DNA from: Streptomyces sp. NRRL S-1022
GTDB taxonomy: Bacteria; Actinomycetota; Actinomycetes; Streptomycetales; Streptomycetaceae
DNA: 64,000 nucleotides
Assembly (NCBI RefSeq): GCF_000720135.1
Contig: NZ_JOIU01000010.1
Span: 1 to 64,000, forward strand
Reading direction: 5' to 3'
In this document: piece by piece, positions 37,041 through 45,198 of the stretch
Layout: each line of letters opens with the position of its first letter
How positions within the stretch are numbered: position 1 is the first letter of the stretch
Position numbers and translations under genes: made by a program
The notes under the pieces: generated by a model
What the model was told of the DNA's origin: nothing
Seen by the model: the letters and a program-made list of their open reading frames with translations, nothing else
The model's database searches: none

Positions 37041-37069
37041 AGTACAGCATGCTGCCGCAATCGGGTCAA
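37041..37069 (-). promoter_or_regulatory. Predicted promoter of the leader peptide-dioxygenase-rhodanese operon
   Basis: On the minus strand TTGACC (37069-37064) and TGTACT (37046-37041) are 17 bp apart. Transcription would start near 37034, about 40 nt before the leader ORF. The stretch is lower in G/C than its surroundings. Confidence 0.55.
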
Positions 37070-37131
37070 CCGGGTGTCACCCTGTGGACGGAGGGTGAGT
37101 GAGCGCAGGCGGGGGCGCGGGGGAGCCGCCT

Positions 37132-37617
37132 CCGGCAGACGGTCGGCGCACGCCGAACTCGCTCCCCGGCGTGCGGCCGGCATGCGCCGGAGCCGCCTTC
37201 CGGGCATACCGCCGAACCCGCTGGAGCCCCCCTTCCGCGATACCGCAGAACCCGCTGAAGCCCGTTTCCCGGCATACCGTCAGCACCCGCCGGAGCGCAC
37301 TTCCCCCGGCATACCTCAGCGCCCGCCGGAGCGTTCTTCCCCGGCAGACCGTCAGCACGCGCCGGAGCGCCCTTCCCCCGGCACACCTCAGCGCGCGTCG
37401 AAGACCTCTCCCCGGCGGACGGTCAGCCCGCGTCGGAGCTGGTTCCCTGGCGGACGGCCTGCGCGCGCCGGTACTGCTCCCCGGCGGAGGGTCTGCGCGC
37501 GCCGGAGCTGTTCCCCCGGCGGGTGGTCAGCATGCCGGAACCATTCCCCGGCGAATGGTCTGCACGTACCGGAGCCGTTGCCCCGGCGGACGGTCAGCGC
37601 GCGCCGGAACCGGCCCG
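37132..37617. repeat. Degenerate 35-bp tandem repeat array, about 14 units
   Basis: The plus strand shows about 14 head-to-tail units of 32-37 bp. Each begins near CCGGCRKACSGTCAGC, continues CGCGCCGGAGC and ends with a TTCC or CTCC tract. Unit starts can be followed from 37132 to the last bases before 37617. Copies are diverged and vary in length, so neither strand keeps one reading frame, and no start or codon bias supports a gene. The array fills the space between the cysteine operon promoter and the 3' end of the FAD monooxygenase, whose last codons it overlaps. There are no unique spacers, so it is not a CRISPR. Confidence 0.75.
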
Positions 37618-39240
37618 GGCCTCCGCCGTCTGCTCCTCACCCTCGTTCTCCTCGTCCTCCTGCCGCTCGGCGTGCACCACTCCGCCCAGCGCGGCCTCGG
37701 CCGCCGCGTACAGGTCGGCCGGGCGGACCCCGCTCAGCGCGGTGACCAGGTGGCCGTCGGGGCGCACGAGCAGCACGCTGTGCGCCGGCGCGCCCGGATA
37801 GCTCTCGGCGACCAGCAGTTCGGCGGGGTGCGGCAGCGCGGTCACGGCCGCCGCCAGCCGGGGCATGACCCCGGCGGACACCCAGTGCTTGCGGTCCCAG
37901 ACACCCGTACCGGGTGCGATCAGCACGACGAGCAGCGCGCCGCGGTCGAGCCGGTCGCGCAGCCGGACGAAGGAACCGTCCTCCGCCGTGACCCGGACAT
38001 CGGTGACCGGGGCCCCGGGCGGGGTGTCGACCGGGACCCGAGCCTCCGACTGCCGGGGTGCGAGCGGCGAGTCGGCGTACGTGCCGGGCGCGCCCAGCGG
38101 ACCGCGCCCCAGGTGGCCGTCGGTGAACAGCGCGTCCTGGTTGCGGGCCGCGCCCGGGACGATGTGGCGCAGCGCGCCCCCGCCGCGCAGCACCGGCAGC
38201 ACCTGGTCGGCGGCGCGCAACCGGGCGGCGACCACCGCGCGCCGCTCGGTCTGGTAGCTGTCCAGCAGGGCCTCGTGCGGGCCGTGGTGCCAGGCCGCGG
38301 CCAGCTTCCAGGCGAGGTTCTCGGCGTCCCTGAGCCCCTCGTCCAGCCCCTGGGTGCCGAGCGCGCCGAGCAGGTGGGCCGCGTCCCCGGCGAGGAAGAC
38401 CCGGCCGGCGCGCCACCTGCGGGCGAGGCGGTGGTGCACCGTGTGGACACCGGTGTCGAGCAGGTCGTACGGCGGTGTGCTGCCGTCCGACCAGCCCGCG
38501 AGGGTCTCGCGGATCCGGGTCAGCAGGACCTCGGGCGTGACCAGGTCCTTGCCCGGCGGCAGCAGCCAGTCCAGGCGCCACGCGCCGTCCGGGAGGGGGC
38601 GGGCGGTCACCTCCCCGGCCGGGGGCCCGGACGACCGCCACGGCGGCATCCGATGGAGCAACGCCCGACCCTCCCACGGAAGTTCCACACGCAGTGCGGC
38701 GACCGCGTGCCGTTCCACCGCCGTACGGCCCGGGAAGCGGATGTCCTGGAGTTTGCGCACGGTCGAGCGGGGGCCGTCGCAGCCGGCCAGGTAACTTCCG
38801 CGCCACCAGGTGGCCTTCGGGCCACGGGTGTGCGCGCTGATGCCGGAACGGTCCTGCTCGACGGCGTCCAGGCGGCTGTCCACCGCCGTCTCCACGAGCG
38901 GCTCCCCGGCGACGGCCCCGCGCAGGAACCCCGTGAGGATGTGCTGCGCGATGTGCAGCGGAGCGGGCTCGGACGGGTCGAAGGCGAGCTCGCTCACCAC
39001 CTGCCGGCGCCGCAGGGACCGCCATCCGGCCCAGCGCACCCCGTGCCCCCCGAGTGCGACGCCGGTCAGCCGCTCCAGCAGGGCGGCCGTGTCCTCGCGC
39101 AGGACGACGGTGCGCGCCGGACGGGGTTCGTCCTTGCCGGGCCCTTCGTCCAGGACGATGGTCGGCACCTGCTGACGCGCCAGCGCCAGGGCGAGCGTGA
39201 GCCCGACGGGCCCCGCTCCGACGATGATCACCGGGTCCAC
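37594..39240 (-). CDS. FAD-dependent aromatic-ring monooxygenase (PheA/TfdB family)
   Basis: The 548-aa flavoprotein has the Rossmann motif IIVGAGPVGLTLALAL (GxGxxG) at residues about 4-20, the second FAD motif GCDGPRSTVRK, and the third GDAAHLLGALGTQGLDEGLRDAENLAWKLAA split at the GDAAH box. A thioredoxin-like C-terminal domain follows (about 400-530). Family members hydroxylate phenols or polyketide rings with NADPH. No biosynthetic partner genes are nearby, so the substrate is unknown. GTG 39240 is chosen; it begins the Rossmann strand and has AGGGGG upstream. The last residues are Glu-rich and run into the 35-bp repeat array. Confidence 0.88.
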   Translation of the reverse strand: MDPVIIVGAGPVGLTLALALARQQVPTIVLDEGPGKDEPRPARTVVLREDTAALLERLTGVALGGHGVRWAGWRSLRRRQVVSELAFDPSEPAPLHIAQHILTGFLRGAVAGEPLVETAVDSRLDAVEQDRSGISAHTRGPKATWWRGSYLAGCDGPRSTVRKLQDIRFPGRTAVERHAVAALRVELPWEGRALLHRMPPWRSSGPPAGEVTARPLPDGAWRLDWLLPPGKDLVTPEVLLTRIRETLAGWSDGSTPPYDLLDTGVHTVHHRLARRWRAGRVFLAGDAAHLLGALGTQGLDEGLRDAENLAWKLAAAWHHGPHEALLDSYQTERRAVVAARLRAADQVLPVLRGGGALRHIVPGAARNQDALFTDGHLGRGPLGAPGTYADSPLAPRQSEARVPVDTPPGAPVTDVRVTAEDGSFVRLRDRLDRGALLVVLIAPGTGVWDRKHWVSAGVMPRLAAAVTALPHPAELLVAESYPGAPAHSVLLVRPDGHLVTALSGVRPADLYAAAEAALGGVVHAERQEDEENEGEEQTAEARAGSGAR

Positions 39241-39324
39241 GGTGTGGCGCCCCCTGCTCGCGGCGAGGCCTTGACGGAGACAAGTGAACGGGAAGGTGAA
39301 GCGGGGTGCACGATCACAGAACGT

Positions 39325-39353
39325 ATGCAACCCATTGGGAGAGTTTGCGTCAA
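39325..39353 (-). promoter_or_regulatory. Predicted promoter of the FAD monooxygenase gene
   Basis: On the minus strand TTGACG (39353-39348) and TTGCAT (39330-39325) are 17 bp apart, in a locally AT-richer stretch 85 bp before the GTG. Confidence 0.5.
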
Positions 39354-39362
39354 GTGACCAGA

Positions 39363-39386
39363 GGCAGTGGCGATCATGCCACTGCC
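39363..39386 (-). terminator. Terminator hairpin after gluD
   Basis: GGCAGTGGC (39363-39371) pairs with GCCACTGCC (39378-39386) around 6 nt. It lies 32 bp after the gluD stop and before the FAD monooxygenase promoter. There is no clear T tract. Confidence 0.6.
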
Positions 39387-39417
39387 CCTGGGTGATGCGT
39401 TCGGACCTGAGCTTCCG

Positions 39418-40308
39418 TCAGGCCGAGATGCCCGTTCCCGCGTGGCCCGGGATGTTCACGGTGTCGTCGACGGCGAGCACCGCGCCCGTCGACTTCTTCC
39501 CCCGCCGCAGCCGGCCCTCCAGCCAGCTCGCGAACGTGGTCAGCGAGAAGTTGATGATCACGAAGATGACGGCCACGACGGTCAGGGAGGCGATGATGTT
39601 GCCGTAGTAACCGCTCATCGTGTTGGCCGAGGTCAGCAGTTCGGGGAAGGTGAGCACCGCCCCGCCGAGCGCGGTGTCCTTGACGATGACCACCAGCTGG
39701 CTGACGATCGCCGGGAGCATCGTGGTGACCGCCTGCGGCAGCAGGATGACCCGCATCACCTGACCCTTGCGCAGACCGATGGCCATGGCCGCCTCGGACT
39801 GGCCCTTCGGCAGGGCGAGGATGCCCGCGCGGACGATCTCGGCGAGCACCGACGCGTTGTACAGCACCAGGCCGGTGACGACTGCGTAGAACGGACGGTC
39901 GTCCGAACTGACGTCGGTGTACTGGGCGAAGAGGGCGAGCCCGAAGATCATCAGGACCAGGACCGGGATCGCGCGGAAGAACTCGACCACGACCGCGGCC
40001 GGGACGCGCACCCACACGTGGTCCGAGAGGCGGGCTATGCCGAGGACGGCACCCAGCGGCAGCGCGATGACCATCGCCAGCGCCGCCGCCTCCAAGGTGT
40101 TCTGCAGACCGGGCCAGATGTACGTCGAGTACGCCTCGGTGCTGCTGAAGAAGGGCTTCCACAGGCTCCAGGCCAGCTGCCCCTTGTCGTCGAGCGCCTT
40201 GTACACCCACCACACGACGGCAGCGAGGACCACCAGGAAGAGACCCGTGTAGAGGAGGTTGCGCCGCTTGGCGCGGGGCCCCTGGGCGTCGTACAGAACG
40301 GAAGTCAT
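39418..40308 (-). CDS. gluD: Glutamate ABC transporter permease GluD
   Basis: The 296-aa polar amino acid permease of the HisM/GltK type has five to six helices. The EAA loop reads EIVRAGILALPKGQSEAAMAIGLRKGQ (split around the conserved EAA-G core EAAMAIG). A helix at about 20-40 precedes the core. ATG 40308 overlaps the gluC stop (ATGA), so the two permeases are coupled. It is the last gene of gluABCD, which imports glutamate. Confidence 0.93.
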   Translation of the reverse strand: MTSVLYDAQGPRAKRRNLLYTGLFLVVLAAVVWWVYKALDDKGQLAWSLWKPFFSSTEAYSTYIWPGLQNTLEAAALAMVIALPLGAVLGIARLSDHVWVRVPAAVVVEFFRAIPVLVLMIFGLALFAQYTDVSSDDRPFYAVVTGLVLYNASVLAEIVRAGILALPKGQSEAAMAIGLRKGQVMRVILLPQAVTTMLPAIVSQLVVIVKDTALGGAVLTFPELLTSANTMSGYYGNIIASLTVVAVIFVIINFSLTTFASWLEGRLRRGKKSTGAVLAVDDTVNIPGHAGTGISA

Positions 40309-40970
40309 CGCTTCACCGCCATCTTCTTGCCCACCCAACCGAGGATCAGCCCGGTCGGCAGGGTCAGGCACACGAACCCGAAGGCGATGACTGCGGAGAT
40401 CAGCAGCAGCTGCGCCTCGTTCTCGATCATTTCCTTCATGAGGAACGCCGCCTCCGCCACACCGATCGCGGCGGCCACCGTCGTGTTCTTCGTCAGCGCG
40501 ATCAGCACGTTGGTCAGCGGACCGATGGCCGCACGGAACGCCTGCGGCAGCACGATCAGGCCCAGCACCTGGGTGAAGCTCAGGCCGATGGCACGCGCGG
40601 CCTCGGCCTGACCGACCGGCACGGTGTTGATGCCGGAGCGGATCGCCTCGCAGACGAAGGCCGAGGTGTAGAGGATCAGACCGAGCACGGCCAGCCGGAA
40701 GCCCCGGACCTGGAAGTCGTCCGCACCGAGCGTGACGCCCAGCGTGTTGCTCAGGCCGAGTGAGGAGAAGAGGATGATCACCGTCAGCGGGATGTTCCGC
40801 ACGATGTTCACGTAGGCGGTGCCGAAACCGCGCATCAGCGGCACCGGGCCCACCCGCATACCGGCCAGCAGGGTGCCCCAGACCAGGGAGCCGACGGCCG
40901 ACAGCAACGTGAGCTGCACGGTCGTCCAGAAGGCGCCCAGTACGTCGTAACGTCCAAGAAAGTCGAACAC
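40305..40970 (-). CDS. gluC: Glutamate ABC transporter permease GluC
   Basis: The 221-aa permease has the His/Glu/Gln/Arg/opine family profile (VQLTLLSAVGSLVWGTLLAGM, NIVRNIPLTVIILF) and the EAA loop with EAARAIGLSFTQVLG. It forms the membrane channel with GluD. It follows gluB after 74 bp that contain a stable hairpin, and it overlaps gluD by 4 bp. Confidence 0.93.
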   Translation of the reverse strand: MFDFLGRYDVLGAFWTTVQLTLLSAVGSLVWGTLLAGMRVGPVPLMRGFGTAYVNIVRNIPLTVIILFSSLGLSNTLGVTLGADDFQVRGFRLAVLGLILYTSAFVCEAIRSGINTVPVGQAEAARAIGLSFTQVLGLIVLPQAFRAAIGPLTNVLIALTKNTTVAAAIGVAEAAFLMKEMIENEAQLLLISAVIAFGFVCLTLPTGLILGWVGKKMAVKR

Positions 40971-41001
40971 GATCTCCCGCGCTTCCGCGTGTAGGGATGC
41001 C

Positions 41002-41033
41002 CCGGTGCGCCGCCGTCAGGGGCGGCGCACCGG
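41002..41033 (-). promoter_or_regulatory. Stable hairpin in the gluB-gluC gap
   Basis: CCGGTGCGCCGCC (41002-41014) pairs perfectly over 13 bp with GGCGGCGCACCGG (41021-41033), loop 6 nt, 12 nt after the gluB stop. There is no T tract. Such hairpins behind binding-protein genes usually stabilise the upstream mRNA or cause partial termination, giving more binding protein than permease. Confidence 0.7.
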
Positions 41034-41044
41034 CGGGCATTGCC

Positions 41045-41881
41045 TCAGCTCTTGATGTCGCCGATCTTCGGGGCGGGCTCGTTCTTGTAGTTCGCCGGAC
41101 CGAAGTTCTTCTTCACGGCAGCCTCCCAGGAACCGTCGGAGACCATCTCCTCGAGGGCCTTGTTGATCTTGGCCTTGAGGTCGCTGCCCTTCTTGACGCC
41201 GATGCCGTAGTTCTCGTTGGTCATCTTGAAGCCGCCCAGCTTGAACTTGCCCTTGAACTGGGCCTGGGAGGCGTAACCGGCGAGGATCGAGTCGTCGGTG
41301 GTGAGGGCGTCGATGGCGCCGCTCTGCAGACCGGACAGACACGCCGAGTACGTCGGGTACGTCTGCAGGTTGGCCTTCGGGGCCAGCGTCTTCTTGACGT
41401 TCTGCGCCGAGGTCGAGCCGGCCACCGAGCACAGCTTCTTGTTGTTCAGGTCCGCCGGCGACTTGATCTTGTTCTCGTCGGCGCGCAGCAGCACGTCCTG
41501 GTGGGCCAGCAGGTACGGGCCGGCGAAGTCGACCTTCTGCTGGCGCTCCGGGGTGATCGAGTAGGAGGCGGCGATGAACTGGACGTCACCACGCTGCAGC
41601 ATGGTCTCGCGGTCCGCGCTCTTCGACTGCTTCCACTCGATCTGGTCGGCGTTGTAGCCGAGCTTCTTGGCGACGTAGGTGGCCACGTCGACGTCGAAGC
41701 CCGAGTAGCCCTGCGGGGTCTGCTGGCCGATGCCCGGCTGGTCGAACTTGATGCCGACGGCGATCTTCTTGCCGCCGGAGGAGCCGTTGTCGTCCTTCTT
41801 GTCGTCGCCGCCGCACGCGGTGGCGGTCACGGACAGGGCGAGGAGGACGGCCGAGGCGGCGGTGACCTTGCGGAGCTTCAT
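41045..41881 (-). CDS. gluB: Glutamate-binding lipoprotein GluB
   Basis: The 278-aa solute-binding protein starts with a lipoprotein signal (LRKVTAASAVLLALSVTATAC, cleavage before Cys24) and carries the family-3 pattern GYSGFDVDVATYVAKKLG, FAASYSITPERQQKVDFAGPYL-like and YGIGVKKGSDL. It captures glutamate outside the membrane. ATG 41881 is preferred over ATG 41890 because GAAGG lies 9 nt upstream of it, overlapping the earlier ATG. It lies 85 bp after gluA. Confidence 0.94.
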   Translation of the reverse strand: MKLRKVTAASAVLLALSVTATACGGDDKKDDNGSSGGKKIAVGIKFDQPGIGQQTPQGYSGFDVDVATYVAKKLGYNADQIEWKQSKSADRETMLQRGDVQFIAASYSITPERQQKVDFAGPYLLAHQDVLLRADENKIKSPADLNNKKLCSVAGSTSAQNVKKTLAPKANLQTYPTYSACLSGLQSGAIDALTTDDSILAGYASQAQFKGKFKLGGFKMTNENYGIGVKKGSDLKAKINKALEEMVSDGSWEAAVKKNFGPANYKNEPAPKIGDIKS

Positions 41882-41966
41882 CGTGAACATCCTTCTGAGT
41901 GGTGAGGAACGAGTCCCTGAGGCGCGGGTGACGCGGCCCGGCGGCGCGTGCGGCCGGGGCGTGCCG

Positions 41967-42743
41967 TCAGTGGTGCAGGATCTTGGACAGGAAGTCCTTG
42001 GCCCGGTCGCTGCGCGGGTTGCTGAAGAACTGGTCGGGCGTGGCCTGTTCGACGATCCGGCCGTCCGCCATGAAGACGACCCGGTTCGCCGCCGAACGCG
42101 CGAAGCCCATCTCGTGGGTGACCACGATCATCGTCATGCCCTCGCGCGCGAGCTGCTGCATGACCTCCAGGACCTCGTTGATCATCTCGGGGTCGAGGGC
42201 GGAGGTCGGCTCGTCGAACAGCATGACCTTCGGGCCCATCGCGAGTGCCCGCGCGATCGCGACGCGCTGCTGCTGGCCGCCGGACAGCTGGGCGGGGTAC
42301 TTGTCCGCCTGGGTGCCGACGCCGACCCGGTCCAGCAGGGCCCGGGCCTTCTCCTCGGCCTGTTTCTTGTCCGCCTTGCGGACCTTCACCTGACCCAGCA
42401 TCACGTTTTCGAGCACGGTCTTGTGCGCGAAGAGGTTGAACGACTGGAACACCATCCCGACGTCCGCCCGCAGCCGGGCCAGTTCGCGGCCCTCGTGCGG
42501 CAGCGGCTTGCCGTCGATCGTGATCGTGCCGGAGTCGGTCGTCTCCAGGCGGTTGATGGTGCGGCACAGCGTCGACTTTCCGGACCCGGAGGGCCCGATG
42601 ACCACGACGACCTCGCCGCGGGCGATCGTCAGGTCGATGTCCTGGAGCACGTGCAACGCGCCGAAGTGCTTGTTGACGCTCTTCAGGACGACCAGTTCGT
42701 CGGACGTGGCCGCGTCCTCCTTGGCCACCGTTACTTTGGTCAT
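41967..42743 (-). CDS. gluA: Glutamate ABC transporter ATP-binding protein GluA
   Basis: The 258-aa ATPase has Walker [11 protein letters not shown]-loop FQSFNLFAH, signature [15 protein letters not shown], Walker [15 protein letters not shown] and the H-loop VVTHEMGFA. The sequence is typical of polar amino acid importers. ATG 42743 starts [10 protein letters not shown]; it is the first gene of gluABCD. The upstream region carries a 7-bp direct repeat at 11-bp period that suits an OmpR-family regulator, and gluR is divergent. Confidence 0.95.
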   Translation of the reverse strand: MTKVTVAKEDAATSDELVVLKSVNKHFGALHVLQDIDLTIARGEVVVVIGPSGSGKSTLCRTINRLETTDSGTITIDGKPLPHEGRELARLRADVGMVFQSFNLFAHKTVLENVMLGQVKVRKADKKQAEEKARALLDRVGVGTQADKYPAQLSGGQQQRVAIARALAMGPKVMLFDEPTSALDPEMINEVLEVMQQLAREGMTMIVVTHEMGFARSAANRVVFMADGRIVEQATPDQFFSNPRSDRAKDFLSKILHH

Positions 42744-43038
42744 CGCTCTCGGGCTCCGTCCTCCTCGGGTTTCCGAGGACAGTAGTGAGGGGCTGTGACC
42801 TGCGTCATCACATCTGAGGGAGATCTGAGCATCACGATCCGATAGCAATCGGACACGTGTCGTAGTACTGACGACCGTCGCGCATATCGGCCGGGTAACG
42901 GAAGCGGCAGGCAACCCGAACCCTCTTGACGCCGTCCTTAACCATCGGCGTCACTGCCATGGTGCACGCGCGCGGGGGCGCGGTCCGCAAGCCTGACGCA
43001 CACCGAGACGTACGACCGCTGAACCGGAGGGGGCCGGG
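42744..43038. promoter_or_regulatory. Divergent gluA/gluR control region
   Basis: In 295 bp I see three elements. ATCTGAG occurs at 42812-42818 and 42823-42829, a direct repeat with 11-bp period as used by OmpR-type regulators. A dyad CCGAT-N4-ATCGG lies at 42839-42852. TACTGT on the minus strand (42784-42779) is a possible gluA -10. A hairpin TCCTCGG/CCGAGGA (42762-42779) borders the gluA ribosome-binding region. On the plus strand GGAGGGGG precedes the gluR ATG. No further gene fits. Confidence 0.55.
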
Positions 43039-43725
43039 ATGAGACTGCTGCTCGTCGAGGACGACAACCATGTCGCCGCGGCCCTGTCCGCCGTCCTCGC
43101 GCGGCACGGATTCCAGGTCACCCACGCGCGCAGCGGCGAGGAGGCCCTCCAGGCACTCGTCCCCGAGGGCAACGGCTTCGGCGTCGTCCTGCTCGACCTC
43201 GGCCTGCCCGACCAGGACGGCTACGAGGTGTGCGGCAAGATCCGCAAACGCACCAGCACCCCGGTGATCATGGTGACCGCGCGCTCCGACGTCCGCTCCC
43301 GCATCCACGGGCTCAACATGGGCGCGGACGACTACGTCGTCAAGCCGTACGACACCGGGGAGCTGCTCGCCCGGATCCACGCCGTCAGCCGGCGCACCGC
43401 CCACGAGGACCCCGCGACCGGGGGCGAGGACGCGCTGCTCCTCGGTCCGGTCCGGATCGAACTGCCCACCCGGCAGGTCAGCGTGGACGGCGCGGTCGTC
43501 CAGCTGACCCGCAAGGAGTTCGATCTGCTCGCGCTGCTCGCCCAGCGGCCCGGGGTGGTGTTCCGGCGCGAACAGATCATCAGCGAGGTCTGGCGCACCA
43601 GCTGGGAGGGGACCGGCCGCACCCTGGAGGTGCACGTCGCCTCCCTGCGCGCCAAACTGCGCTTGCCCGCACTGATCGAGACCGTACGCGGCGTCGGCTA
43701 CCGGCTCGTCGCCCCGGCCGCCTAG
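43039..43725 (+). CDS. gluR: GluR: OmpR/PhoB-family response regulator of glutamate uptake
   Basis: The 228-aa regulator has a receiver with acidic pocket VEDDN and phospho-acceptor Asp53 (VVLLDLGLPDQDGYEV), TAR and VKPYDTGE switch region, and a C-terminal winged helix (about 130-225, LTRKEFDLLALLAQRPGVV and TLEVHVASLRAKL). In S. coelicolor the GluR-GluK system next to gluABCD senses extracellular glutamate and activates uptake. It is divergent from gluA and followed by gluK after 9 bp. Confidence 0.92.
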   Translation: MRLLLVEDDNHVAAALSAVLARHGFQVTHARSGEEALQALVPEGNGFGVVLLDLGLPDQDGYEVCGKIRKRTSTPVIMVTARSDVRSRIHGLNMGADDYVVKPYDTGELLARIHAVSRRTAHEDPATGGEDALLLGPVRIELPTRQVSVDGAVVQLTRKEFDLLALLAQRPGVVFRREQIISEVWRTSWEGTGRTLEVHVASLRAKLRLPALIETVRGVGYRLVAPAA

Positions 43726-43734
43726 CGGGGACGG

Positions 43735-45165
43735 GTGCGCACACGCCTCCTGCCGCTGCTCATCGTCCTCCTGGCGGCCGTCCTGCTCGCGCTCGGCGTC
43801 CCGCTGGCCGGCAGCGTGGCCGCCGCCCAGCAGCAGCGGGTCGTCGTCGACCGGATCGACGACACGGCACGCTTCGCCGCGCTCGCCCAGTTCGTCACCG
43901 ACGCGCCCGGCGGCTCCCGCCGCACCACCACGGACGAGCGCCGCGCGAGTCTGCGCAGCGAGCTGGAGAGCTACCACGGCGTCTACGGCATCCGCGCGGG
44001 CGTCTTCTACCGCAACGGCTCCGCGATGGCCAACGCCCCCGACACCTGGTTCGTACCGCAGACGGGGGAGGTCCGCCGGGCGTTCGACGAGGCGCTGCTC
44101 AGCCGGCGCAGCCACGACCCCCGGCAGGTGTGGCCCTGGCAGCGCGGCCGGCTCGTCGTCGCCTCGCCGGTGATCCGGGACGGGGACGTCGTCGCGGTGG
44201 TGGTCACCGACTCGCCCACCGGGCAGCTGCGGTCCCGGATCCTGCGCGGCTGGCTGTTCATCGGGGCCGGCGAGATCGCGGCCATGCTGCTCGCCGTCGG
44301 CGCCGCGCTCAGGCTGACGGGCTGGGTGCTCCGGCCGGTCCGGGTCCTGGACGCCACCACGCACGACATCGCCACCGGGCGGCTGAAGTCCCGGGTCGCG
44401 GCCGCGGGCGGGCCGCCGGAACTCAGACGGCTGGCCCGTTCGTTCAACGAGATGGCGGACAACGTCGAGGCCGTGCTGGAGCAGCAGCGCGCCTTCGTCG
44501 CCGACGCCTCGCACCAGCTGCGCAACCCGCTCGCGGCGCTGCTGCTGCGTATCGAACTGCTCGCCCTCGAACTCCCGGAGGGCAACGAGGAGATCGCCTC
44601 GGTCCGCACCGAGGGCAAGCGCCTCGCGCAGGTCCTGGACGACCTGCTCGACCTGGCGCTGGCCGAGCACGCCGAGGCCGATCTCCGGCTGACCGACATC
44701 GGCGCGCTGGCCGGGGAGCGGGTGGCCGCGTGGGCACCGGCCGCCCGGGCCAAGGGCGTCCGGCTGACCGGCGACTGTCCGCCCACCACCGCCTGGGCGG
44801 ACCCGATCGCCCTGTCCAGCGCCCTGGACGCGGTGATCGACAACGCCGTGAAGTTCACCCCCGAGGACGGCACGGTCGAGGTCGCCGTCCGCGTCGACGG
44901 TGACACCACCACGGTCGTCGTCACGGACACCGGGCCCGGCCTCACCGACGAGGAACTCGCGCGCGTGGGCGACCGTTTCTGGCGCAGCGGACGGCACCAG
45001 AACGTGAACGGGTCGGGCCTGGGCCTGTCCATCAGCCGCGCCCTGCTCGCGGCGGGCGGAGGCGCGATCGAGTACGCCCACCACGAGCCGCGGGGGCTCC
45101 GGGTGACGGTGCGGGTGCCGCGGCACGCGGAGACCGCCGGGGACACCCGGGGCGCCGCCTCCTAG
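43735..45165 (+). CDS. gluK: GluK: sensor histidine kinase partner of GluR
   Basis: The 476-aa membrane kinase has a helix at about 5-30, an extracellular sensor domain (about 31-170), a second helix (about 172-195), HAMP (about 196-250), HisKA with His260 in FVADASHQLRNPLAALL, and a HATPase with DNAVKFTPEDG, DTGPGL and GSGLGLSIS. The start is GTG 43735. GluK is the presumed receptor for extracellular glutamate acting through GluR. The stop codon is part of a terminator palindrome shared with the convergent TAXI gene. Confidence 0.92.
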   Translation: MRTRLLPLLIVLLAAVLLALGVPLAGSVAAAQQQRVVVDRIDDTARFAALAQFVTDAPGGSRRTTTDERRASLRSELESYHGVYGIRAGVFYRNGSAMANAPDTWFVPQTGEVRRAFDEALLSRRSHDPRQVWPWQRGRLVVASPVIRDGDVVAVVVTDSPTGQLRSRILRGWLFIGAGEIAAMLLAVGAALRLTGWVLRPVRVLDATTHDIATGRLKSRVAAAGGPPELRRLARSFNEMADNVEAVLEQQRAFVADASHQLRNPLAALLLRIELLALELPEGNEEIASVRTEGKRLAQVLDDLLDLALAEHAEADLRLTDIGALAGERVAAWAPAARAKGVRLTGDCPPTTAWADPIALSSALDAVIDNAVKFTPEDGTVEVAVRVDGDTTTVVVTDTGPGLTDEELARVGDRFWRSGRHQNVNGSGLGLSISRALLAAGGGAIEYAHHEPRGLRVTVRVPRHAETAGDTRGAAS

Positions 45166-45198
45166 GCCCTGGACGGGCTTCCGCCCGCGAGGCCTAGG
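45161..45198. terminator. Nested palindromic terminator between gluK and the TAXI gene
   Basis: CCTAGGCC (45161-45168) pairs with GGCCTAGG (45191-45198), and inside it CGGGC-TTCC-GCCCG forms a second hairpin (45174-45187). Both convergent genes end with the TAG inside the outer arms, so a single structure supplies both stop codons and both terminators. Confidence 0.65.

Noticed and set aside
37132..37617. The 35-bp repeats as a CRISPR array
   Set aside because: Units are contiguous with no unique spacers, are too divergent, and no cas genes are present.
37023..37745. Plus- and minus-strand ORFs across the repeat array as repeat-protein genes
   Set aside because: Unit length varies between 32 and 37 bp, so no frame is preserved, and none shows a credible start or codon bias.
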